This document shows positions 7,797-16,316 of a stretch of 41,306 nucleotides of DNA, one piece after another (within the stretch, counting starts at the first letter, position 1; each line of letters opens with the position of its first letter). Both the position numbers and the translations under genes were made by a program. Origin of the DNA: Betaproteobacteria bacterium (lineage in GTDB: Bacteria; Pseudomonadota; Gammaproteobacteria; Burkholderiales; Burkholderiaceae_C); contig RFNL01000453.1 of NCBI GenBank assembly GCA_009927195.1, positions 1 through 41,306 of the forward strand, read 5' to 3'. Below the pieces are notes generated by a model. The model did not search any database. It saw only the letters and a program-made list of their open reading frames with translations, and had not been told where the DNA came from.

Positions 7797-8762
7797 ATGC
7801 GCTGCTTGAAAACTTGGTGGGTGGGCTGTTTATGGGCCTGGGTGGTCTGTGGGGTTTGGGCACAAAGTTATCCCAGCCAACCCATTAAATTGATTCAGCC
7901 GTTTGCTCCGGGTGCTGCAAGTGAAGTGGCGTTGCGCATCGTTGCCGAGCGATTGGGCATGGCCCTCAAGACGGCTGTGTTGATTGAAAACAGGCCGGGC
8001 GCAGGTTCGACCTTGGGGGCCGATTCGGTGGCCAAGGCCACCCCGGATGGTTATACCTTGGTGGCGAGTTACAACTCTTCAATTGCACCGGGTCCGTTGA
8101 TGTACAGCAAGATTCCTTATGACCCGATCAAAGACTTTCAACACATTGCCTTGATTGGTGTTTACCCCCAATATTTGATTGTTCGCACAGATCACCCTGC
8201 CAAATCCATCCAAGACTTCATTCAGATCGTGCGCAACAAACCGGGCACTGTCAATTACGCCTCAGCGGGAGTGGGAACGTCTGGCTTTTTGGTGGCTGAA
8301 CTGCTCAAGCAAACCTTGTCACTTCAAATGACGCACATCCCGTATAAGGGCCCTGCCCAGGCGATCACCGATTTGTTGGGTGGCCGCTTGGACATGGTGC
8401 TGACCGCCAGTGCCACAGAGTTGGTCAAAGCGGGAAAGGTGCGCGTTTTGGCCGTGACCAGCGAAAAGCGCATTCCCATGTATCCAGACATCCCCGCTTT
8501 GGAGGAAATCGCTCCTGGTGTGCAAGCAGTTTCTTGGGTGGGCATATCCGCCCCGGCACAAACGCCCAAAGCCATCACCATGCGCCTGGAAAAAGAAATA
8601 TTGGCGGTGCTCAATGCGCCAGATATGCAGGCGCGCTTGTCTGAGCCCGCCTTGGGTCTTTTCCCTTTGACCTTGGGCTCAGACAAGTTTTTAGATTTCA
8701 TTCAGAAAGAAATGCGCACCTGGGCCCCAGTGATCAAGGCTGGAAACATTCGGGTGGACTGA
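7797..8762 (+). CDS. Bug/TctC-family tripartite tricarboxylate transporter receptor
   Basis: A 321-residue periplasmic solute-binding protein of the Bug family. A signal peptide (MRCLKTWWVGCLWAWVVCG, cleavage near VWA-QSYP) is followed by the typical mature start YPSQPIKLIQPFAPG, then the family motifs IENRPGAGSTLGADSVAKATPDGYT split over two strands, and HIPYKGPAQAITDLLGG. ATG 7797 is placed 9 nt after a strong GGAGGAG site (7781-7787). Bug proteins bind carboxylates and amides. Most in Burkholderiales are orphans without TctA/TctB, as here. An SDR gene follows after 17 bp and is probably cotranscribed. Confidence 0.92.
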   Translation: MRCLKTWWVGCLWAWVVCGVWAQSYPSQPIKLIQPFAPGAASEVALRIVAERLGMALKTAVLIENRPGAGSTLGADSVAKATPDGYTLVASYNSSIAPGPLMYSKIPYDPIKDFQHIALIGVYPQYLIVRTDHPAKSIQDFIQIVRNKPGTVNYASAGVGTSGFLVAELLKQTLSLQMTHIPYKGPAQAITDLLGGRLDMVLTASATELVKAGKVRVLAVTSEKRIPMYPDIPALEEIAPGVQAVSWVGISAPAQTPKAITMRLEKEILAVLNAPDMQARLSEPALGLFPLTLGSDKFLDFIQKEMRTWAPVIKAGNIRVD

Positions 8763-8779
8763 GCTTTGTAGAGGTTTGC

Positions 8780-9532
8780 ATGTCAGAAGTCGTGATCATC
8801 ACCGGTGGCAGTCGTGGTATTGGGGCCGCCACGGCTCGGTTAATGGGATCCAAAGGTTGGTCGGTGGTGGTCAACCACCGCAATTCTCAGGCAGCCGCCT
8901 TGGAGGTGGTGGCCGATGTTGAGCGATTGGGCGGTCGTGCATGGGCGGTACAAGGCGATGTGGGCACTGAGGCGGATGTGCTGCATCTGTTTTCCGAGAC
9001 CGAGCGAGTCTTTGGCATGCCCACGGGCCTGGTCAATAACGCTGGCATTGTGGGACCGCGCAAAAGACGCATAGAGGACATGGATGTGGCCATCATGACC
9101 GAGGTGATGCGCGTCAACGTCATTGGTGCTTTGTTGTGCGCGCGCGAAGCCGCCAAACGCATGTCCACCCGCCATGGCGGGGCAGGGGGGGTGATCGTGA
9201 ATGTCTCCTCCGTTGGGGCACTCACAGGTTCCCCATTCACATTCATGGACTATGCGGCTTCCAAAGGTGCCATGGACACATTCAACCAAGGCATGGCGAC
9301 AGAGTTGGCTGCGTACGGGGTTCGGGTCAACGGTGTTCGACCGGGTTTGATCGATACCGACATCCATGCATCGGCGGGCATGGAAGATCGGGTCAGCAAG
9401 GTCGCCGCCCAAATGCCTGTGGGTCGTGCCGGCAGTGCTTTGGAGGTGGCCGAGGTGATTGCATTTTTGCTTTCACCAGCTTCATCTTATGTGACGGGCA
9501 GCATGATCAACGTGTCCGGCGGCGTGCGTTGA
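8780..9532 (+). CDS. Short-chain dehydrogenase/reductase (FabG-like SDR)
   Basis: A 250-residue classical SDR. The N-terminal GGSRGIGAAT is the TGxxxGxG-type NAD(P)-binding motif, NNAG is at about 87-90, the catalytic Ser is in IVNVSSVGA, YAASK carries catalytic Tyr and Lys, and VRPGLIDTD follows. SDRs of this type oxidise or reduce alcohols and ketones. FabG-like numbering does not prove a fatty-acid role, and the gene is away from any fab cluster. The ribosome-binding site GAGG sits 5 nt before the ATG. It probably forms a two-gene unit with the Bug receptor, so its substrate may be the imported compound or a product of it. Confidence 0.9.
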   Translation: MSEVVIITGGSRGIGAATARLMGSKGWSVVVNHRNSQAAALEVVADVERLGGRAWAVQGDVGTEADVLHLFSETERVFGMPTGLVNNAGIVGPRKRRIEDMDVAIMTEVMRVNVIGALLCAREAAKRMSTRHGGAGGVIVNVSSVGALTGSPFTFMDYAASKGAMDTFNQGMATELAAYGVRVNGVRPGLIDTDIHASAGMEDRVSKVAAQMPVGRAGSALEVAEVIAFLLSPASSYVTGSMINVSGGVR

Positions 9533-9556
9533 TGGGGTTAACTGCCAAGTGAAGCC

Positions 9557-9979
9557 CTAAAACTTTGAGGTATAGATCTTATAGCCGCGTTTCATCGGTT
9601 GCCGACAACCGGCAAATTGAATGCTTCTGAACATGCTGCCGGGTTTGGTGGACTCCCAAGCGCCCACATTGTTGCGCAGAGTTTGCGAATCTCCTGTTTG
9701 CGATTGGCCTGAATAGGCCACCAATCTGAGCAATCGCAACTTCTCTTCTTTGCAGTCAATTTCGATGAGCATCAGCATCGATTGGGCCCGAAAGGTGTTG
9801 GGTGAGGGATAGTTTTGTTGCACCCAAACACGCCGATACCCGTTGACGCTTTCTGCGTTTTCAGCGTCTACAAAAAAACCAACACCGTCTTGCAGGCCCA
9901 TGAAGGTCCAAACCGCATTTGCCGGAGCGGCCAAGCAGACAATGATTAATAAGCAAAAGGCTTTGCAGAGCTGGCGCAT
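9557..9979 (-). CDS. Surface-adhesin protein E-like small exported protein
   Basis: A 140-residue protein with a signal peptide (MRQLCKAFCLLIIVCLAAPANA) and a small beta-rich mature domain. The pattern FVDAENAESVNGYRRVW, a conserved Cys in IEIDCKEEKLRLL, and a C-terminal Cys (FAGCRQ) match the small family related to surface-adhesin E that is widespread in Betaproteobacteria. The two cysteines may form a disulfide in the periplasm. The function is not known; the adhesin label comes from a Haemophilus relative. It lies 17 bp downstream of gloA and is the last gene of the compact minus-strand run starting at dgoK. GGGG lies just upstream of the ATG. Confidence 0.7.
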   Translation of the reverse strand: MRQLCKAFCLLIIVCLAAPANAVWTFMGLQDGVGFFVDAENAESVNGYRRVWVQQNYPSPNTFRAQSMLMLIEIDCKEEKLRLLRLVAYSGQSQTGDSQTLRNNVGAWESTKPGSMFRSIQFAGCRQPMKRGYKIYTSKF

Positions 9980-9996
9980 CAGGACCCCATCGTCAC

Positions 9997-10380
9997 TCAG
10001 GAATGCTGAATCAATTCAATTTTGTAACCGTCGGGATCGGTGACAAAAGCGATCACACGCGTTCCACCCGCCACAGGCCCTGGCGCACGGGTGACATTGC
10101 CGCCTTGGGCGCGAATGTGTTCGCAAGTGGCATAAACATCACTCACGCCCAGAGCGAGATGGCCAAAGGCGGTGCCGAGTTCGTATTGGGTCACACCATG
10201 GTTATAGGTGAGCTCAATTTCCGCATGCTCTGGATTCTTGCCAAAGCCAACAAAGGCCAGTGAATATTTTTGTTCTGGTCGTTCGGTGGTGCGCAGCAAG
10301 CTCATGCCCAGCACCCGGGTGTAAAAGTCAATGGAGCGTTGCAGATCGCCGACGCGCAGCATGGTGTGCAGTAGTCTCAT
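9997..10380 (-). CDS. gloA: Lactoylglutathione lyase (glyoxalase I)
   Basis: A 127-residue glyoxalase I that isomerises the hemithioacetal of methylglyoxal and glutathione to S-lactoylglutathione in the cytosol. The four metal ligands fall at the E. coli GloA numbering: H5, E56 (AEIEL), H74 (FGHLAL) and E122 (YKIEL). These support a Ni/Co-type bacterial enzyme. Its ATG overlaps the thioesterase stop by 4 bp (ATGA), so translation is probably coupled. Being in a run with DgoK and DgoA, which yield glyceraldehyde-3-phosphate, is consistent with methylglyoxal detoxification, though this link is inference. Confidence 0.95.
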   Translation of the reverse strand: MRLLHTMLRVGDLQRSIDFYTRVLGMSLLRTTERPEQKYSLAFVGFGKNPEHAEIELTYNHGVTQYELGTAFGHLALGVSDVYATCEHIRAQGGNVTRAPGPVAGGTRVIAFVTDPDGYKIELIQHS

Positions 10381-10952
10381 GGTGTTTTGCTCTCAGGAAT
10401 GTCAAAAATCATGCAAGTACAAGTGGCGTGGGCATACAAAGTGCCGGCGGGACCACGCAATTGTCCCTGGGCAGTCGCCATTTGCCGACCACAGTGGACA
10501 ACTTCGCCAACGGCTTGAACCCGTTGCTCAGTCATAGGTATCGACCTGACCAGCTGAATGTTGAGTTGGCTGGTGGTGTATGCACGGGCGGCGGGGAGCA
10601 TGGTGTGCACGGCGCAGCCCAAAGCAGAGTCCAAAATCGTGGCATACCATCCGCCGTGCACAGTGCCCATGGGGTTCAAATGACCCAATTGCGGTTGACC
10701 TTGGAAGATGACACGGCCTTGGCTGACATGCACAAGGCAAAAGTTCAGTTGATCAGCCATGGGAGCGGGCGGTGTCAGGCCCTCCAACATCCCCAAAATG
10801 TTTTGCAATCCGGACTGCGTGCGCCATAGCGAGGCCGAAAAAACATCGGGGGCCAGCCTTTTTTCAAGGGCAAGTTGCTCCATGGACAACCAATCTTGCA
10901 AAACAAGTTGGGCGTCTTGTGGGGGCCATGGATGGGTTTGGGCAGTTGTCAT
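10377..10952 (-). CDS. PaaI-family hotdog thioesterase
   Basis: A 191-residue single hotdog-fold protein of the PaaI/YdiI type, which hydrolyses acyl- or aryl-CoA thioesters. The active-site region HLNPMGTVHGGWYATILDSA carries the conserved NPxGxxHGG pattern with a downstream Asp. YTTSQLNIQLVRSIP is the typical central strand. An extra N-terminal 45-residue helical segment makes it somewhat longer than the usual 140-residue PaaI proteins. Its stop overlaps the gloA start by 4 bp, and it begins 15 bp after the enoyl-CoA hydratase stop. With the hydratase next door, a role in removing CoA from an acyl intermediate is plausible. Confidence 0.88.
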   Translation of the reverse strand: MTTAQTHPWPPQDAQLVLQDWLSMEQLALEKRLAPDVFSASLWRTQSGLQNILGMLEGLTPPAPMADQLNFCLVHVSQGRVIFQGQPQLGHLNPMGTVHGGWYATILDSALGCAVHTMLPAARAYTTSQLNIQLVRSIPMTEQRVQAVGEVVHCGRQMATAQGQLRGPAGTLYAHATCTCMIFDIPESKTP

Positions 10953-10967
10953 GGTGGTGCAGGAATC

Positions 10968-11753
10968 TCACAGGCCCAGAAATCGGGGGGCACGTCTTTG
11001 TTGAAGGGCGAGCCGACCTTCGGCGAAATCAGCACTGGTTTGGCTCGCAGACTCTCGATCCTGCAACACATCCAAATCAAAGGCATGCGTGGCTATATCG
11101 CGCAGCGATTGTTTGGTGGACTGCACGGCCAATGGGGCCATGGCCAAGGCCCGATCAATCACCAGTTGCAATTGATTTTCAAAGTCATTCGCGGTGGTCA
11201 GGCTGTGGAACAGGCCTGTGGTTTGCAATTGCTCAAACGACAACCCCAAACCCAATAAAAAGGCCCTTTGGCTCAGGTTCAAGCCCAGTTTATGGATGTA
11301 TCGTTGCAAACCGCTGGCGTAATAGTGCAGACCAATGGCGCAGGCAGGCATGCGCCATTCCATGCCTTGCTGGGCCACCACCAAGTCACAGGCCAAGACC
11401 AGATCGGTGGCGCCGCCGAACACGCTGCCGTTGAGGGCGCAAATGGTGACGGGCCTCAAGCGGCAGAGGGTGTCGGGTACCAACTGAAAAAAATTGGGCG
11501 CAGACACATCTGCATCCAGACCGGCCACATGGTATCCCGCACTGAAAACCGGTTGCGGCATGCCCTGGGTGTGGGCGCGCAAAACCAGCACGCGAACAGA
11601 TGGATCGGCATGGATGCTTGAAAAGTGATCGAGCAGGGTGCGCAAATCCAAGTTGTTCAAACTATTGCGCAAAGCGGGTCTCTGCAAAGTGATGGTGGCC
11701 AGGCCGTTTTGGGTGTGCAAATCAGGCACTGCATCGGGCAAAGGGGTATTCAT
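10968..11753 (-). CDS. Enoyl-CoA hydratase/isomerase family protein
   Basis: A 261-residue crotonase-fold protein. ATITLQRPALRNSLNN is the N-terminal signature, FSAGYHVAGLDA the first oxyanion-hole strand, and ALNGSVFGGATDLVLACDLVVA the second. The position where enoyl-CoA hydratases carry catalytic Glu reads NGSVFGGATD, so hydratase activity is uncertain and an isomerase, thioesterase or other crotonase activity is possible. The start at 11753 is set by a 4-bp ATGA overlap with the dgoA stop; a longer reading would overlap most of the dgoA 3' end. It sits between dgoA and a PaaI thioesterase, an unusual place in a sugar-acid operon. Confidence 0.85.
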   Translation of the reverse strand: MNTPLPDAVPDLHTQNGLATITLQRPALRNSLNNLDLRTLLDHFSSIHADPSVRVLVLRAHTQGMPQPVFSAGYHVAGLDADVSAPNFFQLVPDTLCRLRPVTICALNGSVFGGATDLVLACDLVVAQQGMEWRMPACAIGLHYYASGLQRYIHKLGLNLSQRAFLLGLGLSFEQLQTTGLFHSLTTANDFENQLQLVIDRALAMAPLAVQSTKQSLRDIATHAFDLDVLQDRESASQTSADFAEGRLALQQRRAPRFLGL

Positions 11754-12382
11754 GATGAGGCTGTCCAGGCCTGGTAGAAATGGTTTGCATGAAGTTGCAC
11801 GTCTGACACCGACATGCCAGGTTTGAACAATGCAGAACCAATGCCAAAACCTGAGGCGCCGGCCTGGCGGTAAGCACCCATGTTGTCGGGTTTGATGCCG
11901 CCCACAGGAAATATCAGTATGTCTGGAGGTAAAACTGCGCGCCAAGCTTTGAGCACCACCGGTGAAATCATTTCTGCCGGAAAAACCTTCAATCCATCTG
12001 CTTGAGCGCGAAGCGCAGCAAACGCCTCTGAGGGTGTGGCCACACCAGGCAAGGCGAGCATGCCCAGTTGTTTGGCTTGGGCCACCACCATGGGGTCAAA
12101 GTGGGGGCTGACAATGATTTGGCCACCCGCTGCATGCACATCCCGAACCTGTTGGGCATTCATCACAGTGCCCGCACCAATCAAGCATTGGGGCAATCGT
12201 GCGCGCAGCGCGGCAATGCTTTGCAAGGGTTGGGGAGAGTTGAGCGGAATTTCCAATACGCGCCAACCCGCTTCGCGCAATACATGACCGATGGGCAGGG
12301 CTTGAGAAGGTTCAATGCCGCGCAAAATGGCAACCAGCGGCAATGTGGACAAAGCATCTCTGAAGTCTGGCGCGGTTTTCAT
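11750..12382 (-). CDS. dgoA: 2-dehydro-3-deoxy-6-phosphogalactonate aldolase
   Basis: A 210-residue class I aldolase of the KDPG/KDPGal family, cleaving 2-keto-3-deoxy-6-phosphogalactonate to pyruvate and D-glyceraldehyde-3-phosphate. VAILRGI (R21) and VLEIPLNSP (E44, catalytic base) are followed by GLKVFPAE with the Schiff-base lysine K132, and by FPVGGIKPDNM, a phosphate-binding loop. The LNSP in place of the KDPG aldolase LRTP favours the DgoA subtype. It is translationally linked on both sides: its ATG overlaps the dgoK stop, and its stop overlaps the enoyl-CoA hydratase start. Related KDPG specificity cannot be fully excluded. Confidence 0.93.
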   Translation of the reverse strand: MKTAPDFRDALSTLPLVAILRGIEPSQALPIGHVLREAGWRVLEIPLNSPQPLQSIAALRARLPQCLIGAGTVMNAQQVRDVHAAGGQIIVSPHFDPMVVAQAKQLGMLALPGVATPSEAFAALRAQADGLKVFPAEMISPVVLKAWRAVLPPDILIFPVGGIKPDNMGAYRQAGASGFGIGSALFKPGMSVSDVQLHANHFYQAWTASS

Positions 12383-13323
12383 GGGATCATGCTAGCCGTT
12401 TTTTTGCGCCAAATATTTGTCGCCAAACTGTGCAGGCCTTGCCAAGTGACCGTGTCACCCATGACATGGCACTTCGCGCCCAACAGGTTCAGGGCCCTTT
12501 GATAGCGTTGTTGCAGCGCAGTGTTGGCAATCACCACCAAAGTGCCACCCAAATCGGCGGCTTGTGCGCGCAATTCCTCGCCAATCAGCAGGCCAGACAG
12601 GTAAGACTGCGCTTGCATTGGGCATTGACGATCCATCAGCGAGCGTGTGCGCACCGAAAAAATGGTGTGCAAAATGCTTTGACCTTTTTGGGCCAACAAA
12701 ACGCCTTGATCAAAGGCGGCCTGGTTCATCGACTCTGCATCACTGCTGGGATGGGGGGCATGGGGCAAGGTGCGTGACAAGATGGAGTGCTTGGACAGCA
12801 GCGAATACCACTCGCCGGTCATGTAAGTGGCAAAGCGCTCGATTTTTCCGTCTTGCACCTGCACCCATTTGCTGTGGGTCCCTGGCAACACCACGGTGGC
12901 GCTGGATTGCCCCATCAGTTGCAAAGCACCAAAGACCTGGGTCTCTTCTCCCCGCATGACATCTGGCGCATGGGCTAACTCGCAGCTCACGCCTGGCACC
13001 AGGGCCAATTGTTGCGGCTGTAACCAAACCAGGTGTTGGGCCAATTGGTCTAAAGGGCATGGACATGGCAGGTAAGGTGCCAATTGCCATCCTTGGGCGC
13101 TGCCCGCCATCCCGCAAATCAATGTCAGGGCGTTGGGTGCTTGCATCCAATCACCACAGCATTCAGTCAATGTGGTCGCAAAGCCACCGGGTTTGATGCT
13201 CAAAATACCTTGTTCATTGTGTCGACGCTCAACCACAACTCCTTGGACCATCAAAGCGGCGCGAAAGGCGCTGGTACCCCAATCGACCGCAATCAGGTGA
13301 GGGTAGGGTGTTTGCGTGTTCAT
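12379..13323 (-). CDS. dgoK: 2-dehydro-3-deoxygalactonokinase
   Basis: A 314-residue sugar-acid kinase of the DgoK family, which phosphorylates 2-keto-3-deoxygalactonate at C6 with ATP. The N-terminal VDWGTSAFRAAL is the phosphate-binding signature. EETQVFGAL and LPGTHSKWV are characteristic DgoK segments, the latter the HSKWV substrate-binding motif, and YLSGLLIGEELR is in the C-terminal half. ATG 13323 (MNTQTPYPHLIAVDWG) is chosen because the upstream extension lacks family resemblance and would eat the divergent promoter. It is the first gene of the dgoK-dgoA-hydratase-thioesterase-gloA run and is divergent from the denD-like gene. Confidence 0.93.
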   Translation of the reverse strand: MNTQTPYPHLIAVDWGTSAFRAALMVQGVVVERRHNEQGILSIKPGGFATTLTECCGDWMQAPNALTLICGMAGSAQGWQLAPYLPCPCPLDQLAQHLVWLQPQQLALVPGVSCELAHAPDVMRGEETQVFGALQLMGQSSATVVLPGTHSKWVQVQDGKIERFATYMTGEWYSLLSKHSILSRTLPHAPHPSSDAESMNQAAFDQGVLLAQKGQSILHTIFSVRTRSLMDRQCPMQAQSYLSGLLIGEELRAQAADLGGTLVVIANTALQQRYQRALNLLGAKCHVMGDTVTWQGLHSLATNIWRKKTASMIP

Positions 13324-13488
13324 CTGCTGGTAAGGCGCTGGCCGATGATCGGATCCAATCAGCCGCGGTTGGTGGTGGTCACAGTATAAAAGTGAAGGGG
13401 GTGCGGGTTTGTTCCTGGCTGGCATCGGTTTTCAACTGAAATAATGCCAGCTCAAGCGATGAAACCCAAAAGTTGCTCAGGAGGAATG
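13324..13488. promoter_or_regulatory. Divergent promoter region dgoK / denD-like
   Basis: A 165-bp region separates the two divergent starts and must hold both promoters. A TATAAA hexamer at 13385-13390 on the plus strand is a possible -10 box for the denD-like gene, but no convincing -35 lies 16-18 bp upstream. The TCATAYGAT element found near the gntR gene is not present here, so dgoK may be outside that regulon. Confidence 0.3.
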
Positions 13489-14496
13489 GTGAAAATTTTG
13501 ATCACAGGCGGCGGCGGCTTCTTAGGGGCGAGATTGGCCCGCACCCTTTTGGCGGGCGGGCAATTGGATGGACAAGATATCGACGCCGTGATGCTGGCCG
13601 ATCAACAGGCGGTGCCTTCAGATTTGCAGGCACACGCCCTGGTTCAGTCGGTCACGGGGCCCTTGCTGAGCCAGGTCGATGATCTGGTGGCCTGGCAGCC
13701 TGACGCGGTGTTTCATTTGGCTTCTGCGGTATCGGGCGAATGTGAGGCCGACTTTGACCTGGGTTTGCGCTCCAACCTGGACTCCACCCGCGCCTTGTTG
13801 GACGCATTTCGACATGCGGGGCACAAAGCGCGATTTGTTTTCTCCAGCTCGGTCGCCGTCTATGGTCCGGATGCGGGACACCATTGGCCAGGGGTGATCG
13901 GTGATGACACATTGCCCACGCCTCAAACCTCATATGGCACGCATAAACTCATTTGTGAGCATTTGGTGGCCGATTACACCCGCAAAGGCTATATCGATGG
14001 ACGCAGCGCCCGTTTGATGACGGTCACGGTGCGGCCAGGGCGACCCAACGGGGCTGCATCTTCATTTTTCAGTGGCATTATTCGCGAACCATTGGCAGGC
14101 GAAGTGGCCATTTGCCCTGTTGCTGCCAATGTGTCGCACCCTGTGGCATCCCCTGGAAAAACCATTGAAGGTCTGATCAAGGTTTACGAGGCATCGCGTG
14201 AAGCCTACCGCGGACGCACAGCCATGAATTTGCCGGGCTTGAATGTGACCGTGGCCCAAATGCTGGATGCGTTGGAGGCCGTGGCTGGACCTGCTGTGCG
14301 GGCCCTGGTCAAGTTCGAGCGCAATGCGCAAATTGCTGACATTGTGGCCAACTGGAGCCAAGGTGCCACTGCCGAGCGAGCAGCCCAACTTGGGCTGATG
14401 CCTGACCCCGATTTCCAAACCATCATTCGCCAATACATGGCAGACTGTCAGCAAGCAGGGTTGAGCGCAACCGCCCTCAAGGGGTTGGGCACTTGA
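13489..14496 (+). CDS. denD: D-erythronate dehydrogenase-like (DenD) NAD-dependent epimerase-fold protein
   Basis: A protein of about 335 residues with the extended-SDR fold. KILITGGGGFLGARLA is the NAD-binding turn, FSSSVAVYG and SYGTHKLICEHL give the catalytic Ser, Tyr and Lys, and VRPGRPNGAASSFFSGIIREPLAG split across the middle is typical of DenD. DenD oxidises D-erythronate at C2 in tetronate catabolism. A GTG at 13489 gives the family N-terminus (M)KILITG with AGGAGG (13479-13484) just upstream; an ATG 3 nt earlier is too close to that site. The usual partners OtnI, OtnK and OtnC are absent, so a different aldonate may be the substrate. It is convergent with the dehydratase, with only 5 bp between stops. 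Confidence 0.82.
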   Translation: MKILITGGGGFLGARLARTLLAGGQLDGQDIDAVMLADQQAVPSDLQAHALVQSVTGPLLSQVDDLVAWQPDAVFHLASAVSGECEADFDLGLRSNLDSTRALLDAFRHAGHKARFVFSSSVAVYGPDAGHHWPGVIGDDTLPTPQTSYGTHKLICEHLVADYTRKGYIDGRSARLMTVTVRPGRPNGAASSFFSGIIREPLAGEVAICPVAANVSHPVASPGKTIEGLIKVYEASREAYRGRTAMNLPGLNVTVAQMLDALEAVAGPAVRALVKFERNAQIADIVANWSQGATAERAAQLGLMPDPDFQTIIRQYMADCQQAGLSATALKGLGT

Positions 14497-14501
14497 TATT
14501 T

Positions 14502-16238
14502 TCAGTGGTTGTCGCGGGGTACAAAGGCGCCACGCTGGCCACGCAAAAAGTCCAGGTCTGCGCCCTCATCGGCTTGGAGCACATGGTCGGTGTAGAGCTT
14601 CCAGTACCCTGAGGTGAGTCTGGGTTGAGGGGGTGACCAGCGCGCGCGGCGTTCAGCAAGCACCTCGTCGCTCACATGCAGGTGCAATGCGCGTTGCGGG
14701 ACATTGAGTTCGATCAAATCGCCGTTTTCAACCAACGCCAACACGCCGCCAGCCGCCGCTTCGGGGGCCGTGTGCAATACAACGGTTCCATAGGCTGTGC
14801 CACTCATTCGCGCATCGCTGATGCGAACCATGTCGGTGATGCCTTTGCGCAAAATTTTGGGTGGCAGCGGCATGTTGCCGACCTCGGCCATGCCTGGGTA
14901 GCCTTTGGGTCCACAATTTTTAAGCACCAAGATGCAATGCTCGTCCACATCCAGGTTTTCATCGTCAATGCGGTGGTGAAAGTCTTCGATGTTTTCAAAA
15001 ACAACCGCACGGCCTTTGTGGACCAGCAAAGCAGGAGTGGCTGCGCTGGGCTTGATCACGGCACCGCGCGGTGCCAAATTACCCCTGAGCACCGCAATCC
15101 CTGCTTTGTCCTTGAATGGCGCAGCAAATGGCTTGATCACTCGGGGATCGTGATTTTGCGCGCTGACCAGGTTTTCCGCCACCGTGTGGCCGCTGACGGT
15201 GGGCAAATCTTTGTGCAGCAGGTGCTCAATTTCTTTCATCACCACTGGCAAACCACCGGCATAGCAAAAATCTTCCATCAGGTGTTCGCCCGATGGTTGT
15301 AAGTTGACCAAGCAGGGCAGGTCACTGGCCAATCGGTCAAAGTCCTCCAGGGTGAGCTGCACGCCCAAACGCCCGGCCATGGCAATCAGGTGAATCACAG
15401 CATTGGTCGAGCCACCAATGGCGGCCAGGGTTTTAATCGCATTTTCAAAGGCCTCTCGGCTCAAAATATCCGAAATTTTTTGATCGGTGTGCACCATTTC
15501 CACAATGCGCCGGCCGGCCATGCGCGCCAGCACATTGCGCCGGCCATCGACGGCGGGGTAGGCTGCATTGCCTGGTAAACCCAAACCCAGGGCTTCGACC
15601 ATGCTGGCCATGGTAGATGCCGTGCCCATGGTCATGCAGTGCCCATGGCTGCGGTGCATGCAGCTTTCGGCTTCTAAAAATTCAGCCAGCTGCAAAGTGC
15701 CCGCCCGCACTTGTTCGCTCATGCTCCAAACGCCCGTGCCAGAACCAAGTTCTTGGCCGCGCCATTTGCCGTTGAGCATGGGTCCGCCGCTCACGCCAAT
15801 GGTGGGCAGATCGGCGCTGGCCGCACCCATGATCAGTGCGGGTGTGGTTTTGTCGCAGCCCATGAGCAACACCACGCCATCCATGGGATTGCCACGTATG
15901 CTCTCTTCGACATCCATGCTGGTGAGGTTGCGGTAGAGCATGGCGGTGGGGCGCAGCATGACCTCGCCCAGCGACATGACGGGAAATTCCAGGGGAAATC
16001 CGCCAGCTTCGTACACACCAATCTTGACTTGTTCGGCGATGGTTCTGAAGTGGGAGTTACATGGGGTCAACTCACTGAAGGTGTTGCAAATACCAATCAC
16101 CGGACGGCCATCGAACTGATCGTGTGGTATGCCCTTGCCTTTGAGCCAGCTGCGGTAGGCAAACCCGTCGCGATCTTGTCGCCCAAACCACTGTTGACTG
16201 CGCAGGTCTTGCGGTTTTTTTCGCTCGGGTGGGGTCAT
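14502..16238 (-). CDS. IlvD/Edd-family aldonate dehydratase (L-arabonate dehydratase-like)
   Basis: A 578-residue Fe-S dehydratase that removes water from a sugar acid to give the 2-keto-3-deoxy acid. The three cluster cysteines are at C60 (SELTPC), C128 (MGCDK) and C201 (HGHC), one residue offset from my memory of Rhizobium L-arabonate dehydratase (C59, C127, C200). K130 matches its carbamylated lysine, and ARMSGTAYG carries the catalytic serine. Length is normal. Because DgoK and DgoA are encoded close by, D-galactonate or D-fuconate is as likely a substrate as L-arabonate. GGAG lies 7 nt before the ATG. It is divergent from the hydroxyacid dehydrogenase, with a palindromic candidate operator between them. 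Confidence 0.9.
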   Translation of the reverse strand: MTPPERKKPQDLRSQQWFGRQDRDGFAYRSWLKGKGIPHDQFDGRPVIGICNTFSELTPCNSHFRTIAEQVKIGVYEAGGFPLEFPVMSLGEVMLRPTAMLYRNLTSMDVEESIRGNPMDGVVLLMGCDKTTPALIMGAASADLPTIGVSGGPMLNGKWRGQELGSGTGVWSMSEQVRAGTLQLAEFLEAESCMHRSHGHCMTMGTASTMASMVEALGLGLPGNAAYPAVDGRRNVLARMAGRRIVEMVHTDQKISDILSREAFENAIKTLAAIGGSTNAVIHLIAMAGRLGVQLTLEDFDRLASDLPCLVNLQPSGEHLMEDFCYAGGLPVVMKEIEHLLHKDLPTVSGHTVAENLVSAQNHDPRVIKPFAAPFKDKAGIAVLRGNLAPRGAVIKPSAATPALLVHKGRAVVFENIEDFHHRIDDENLDVDEHCILVLKNCGPKGYPGMAEVGNMPLPPKILRKGITDMVRISDARMSGTAYGTVVLHTAPEAAAGGVLALVENGDLIELNVPQRALHLHVSDEVLAERRARWSPPQPRLTSGYWKLYTDHVLQADEGADLDFLRGQRGAFVPRDNH

Positions 16239-16276
16239 GCGGGTCTCCGTTTTGTGGGATGTGAAAGCCTGGATTT

Positions 16277-16286
16277 ATCATATGAT
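16277..16286. promoter_or_regulatory. Palindrome ATCATATGAT, candidate GntR operator
   Basis: A perfect 10-bp palindrome in the 78-bp region between the dehydratase and hydroxyacid dehydrogenase starts. Its core TCATATGAT differs by one base from TCATACGAT found 10 bp before the gntR gene. A shared binding site for the neighbouring FadR-type regulator would coordinate both divergent genes with the regulator itself. Confidence 0.5.
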
Positions 16287-16316
16287 GTTAGCTCGAAATT
16301 CAGATCGGAGACATTC

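Noticed and set aside
15711..16316. Upstream extension of the 2-hydroxyacid dehydrogenase frame by 202 codons
   Set aside because: It is antisense to the dehydratase; the GGAG-preceded ATG at 16317 gives the normal family length.
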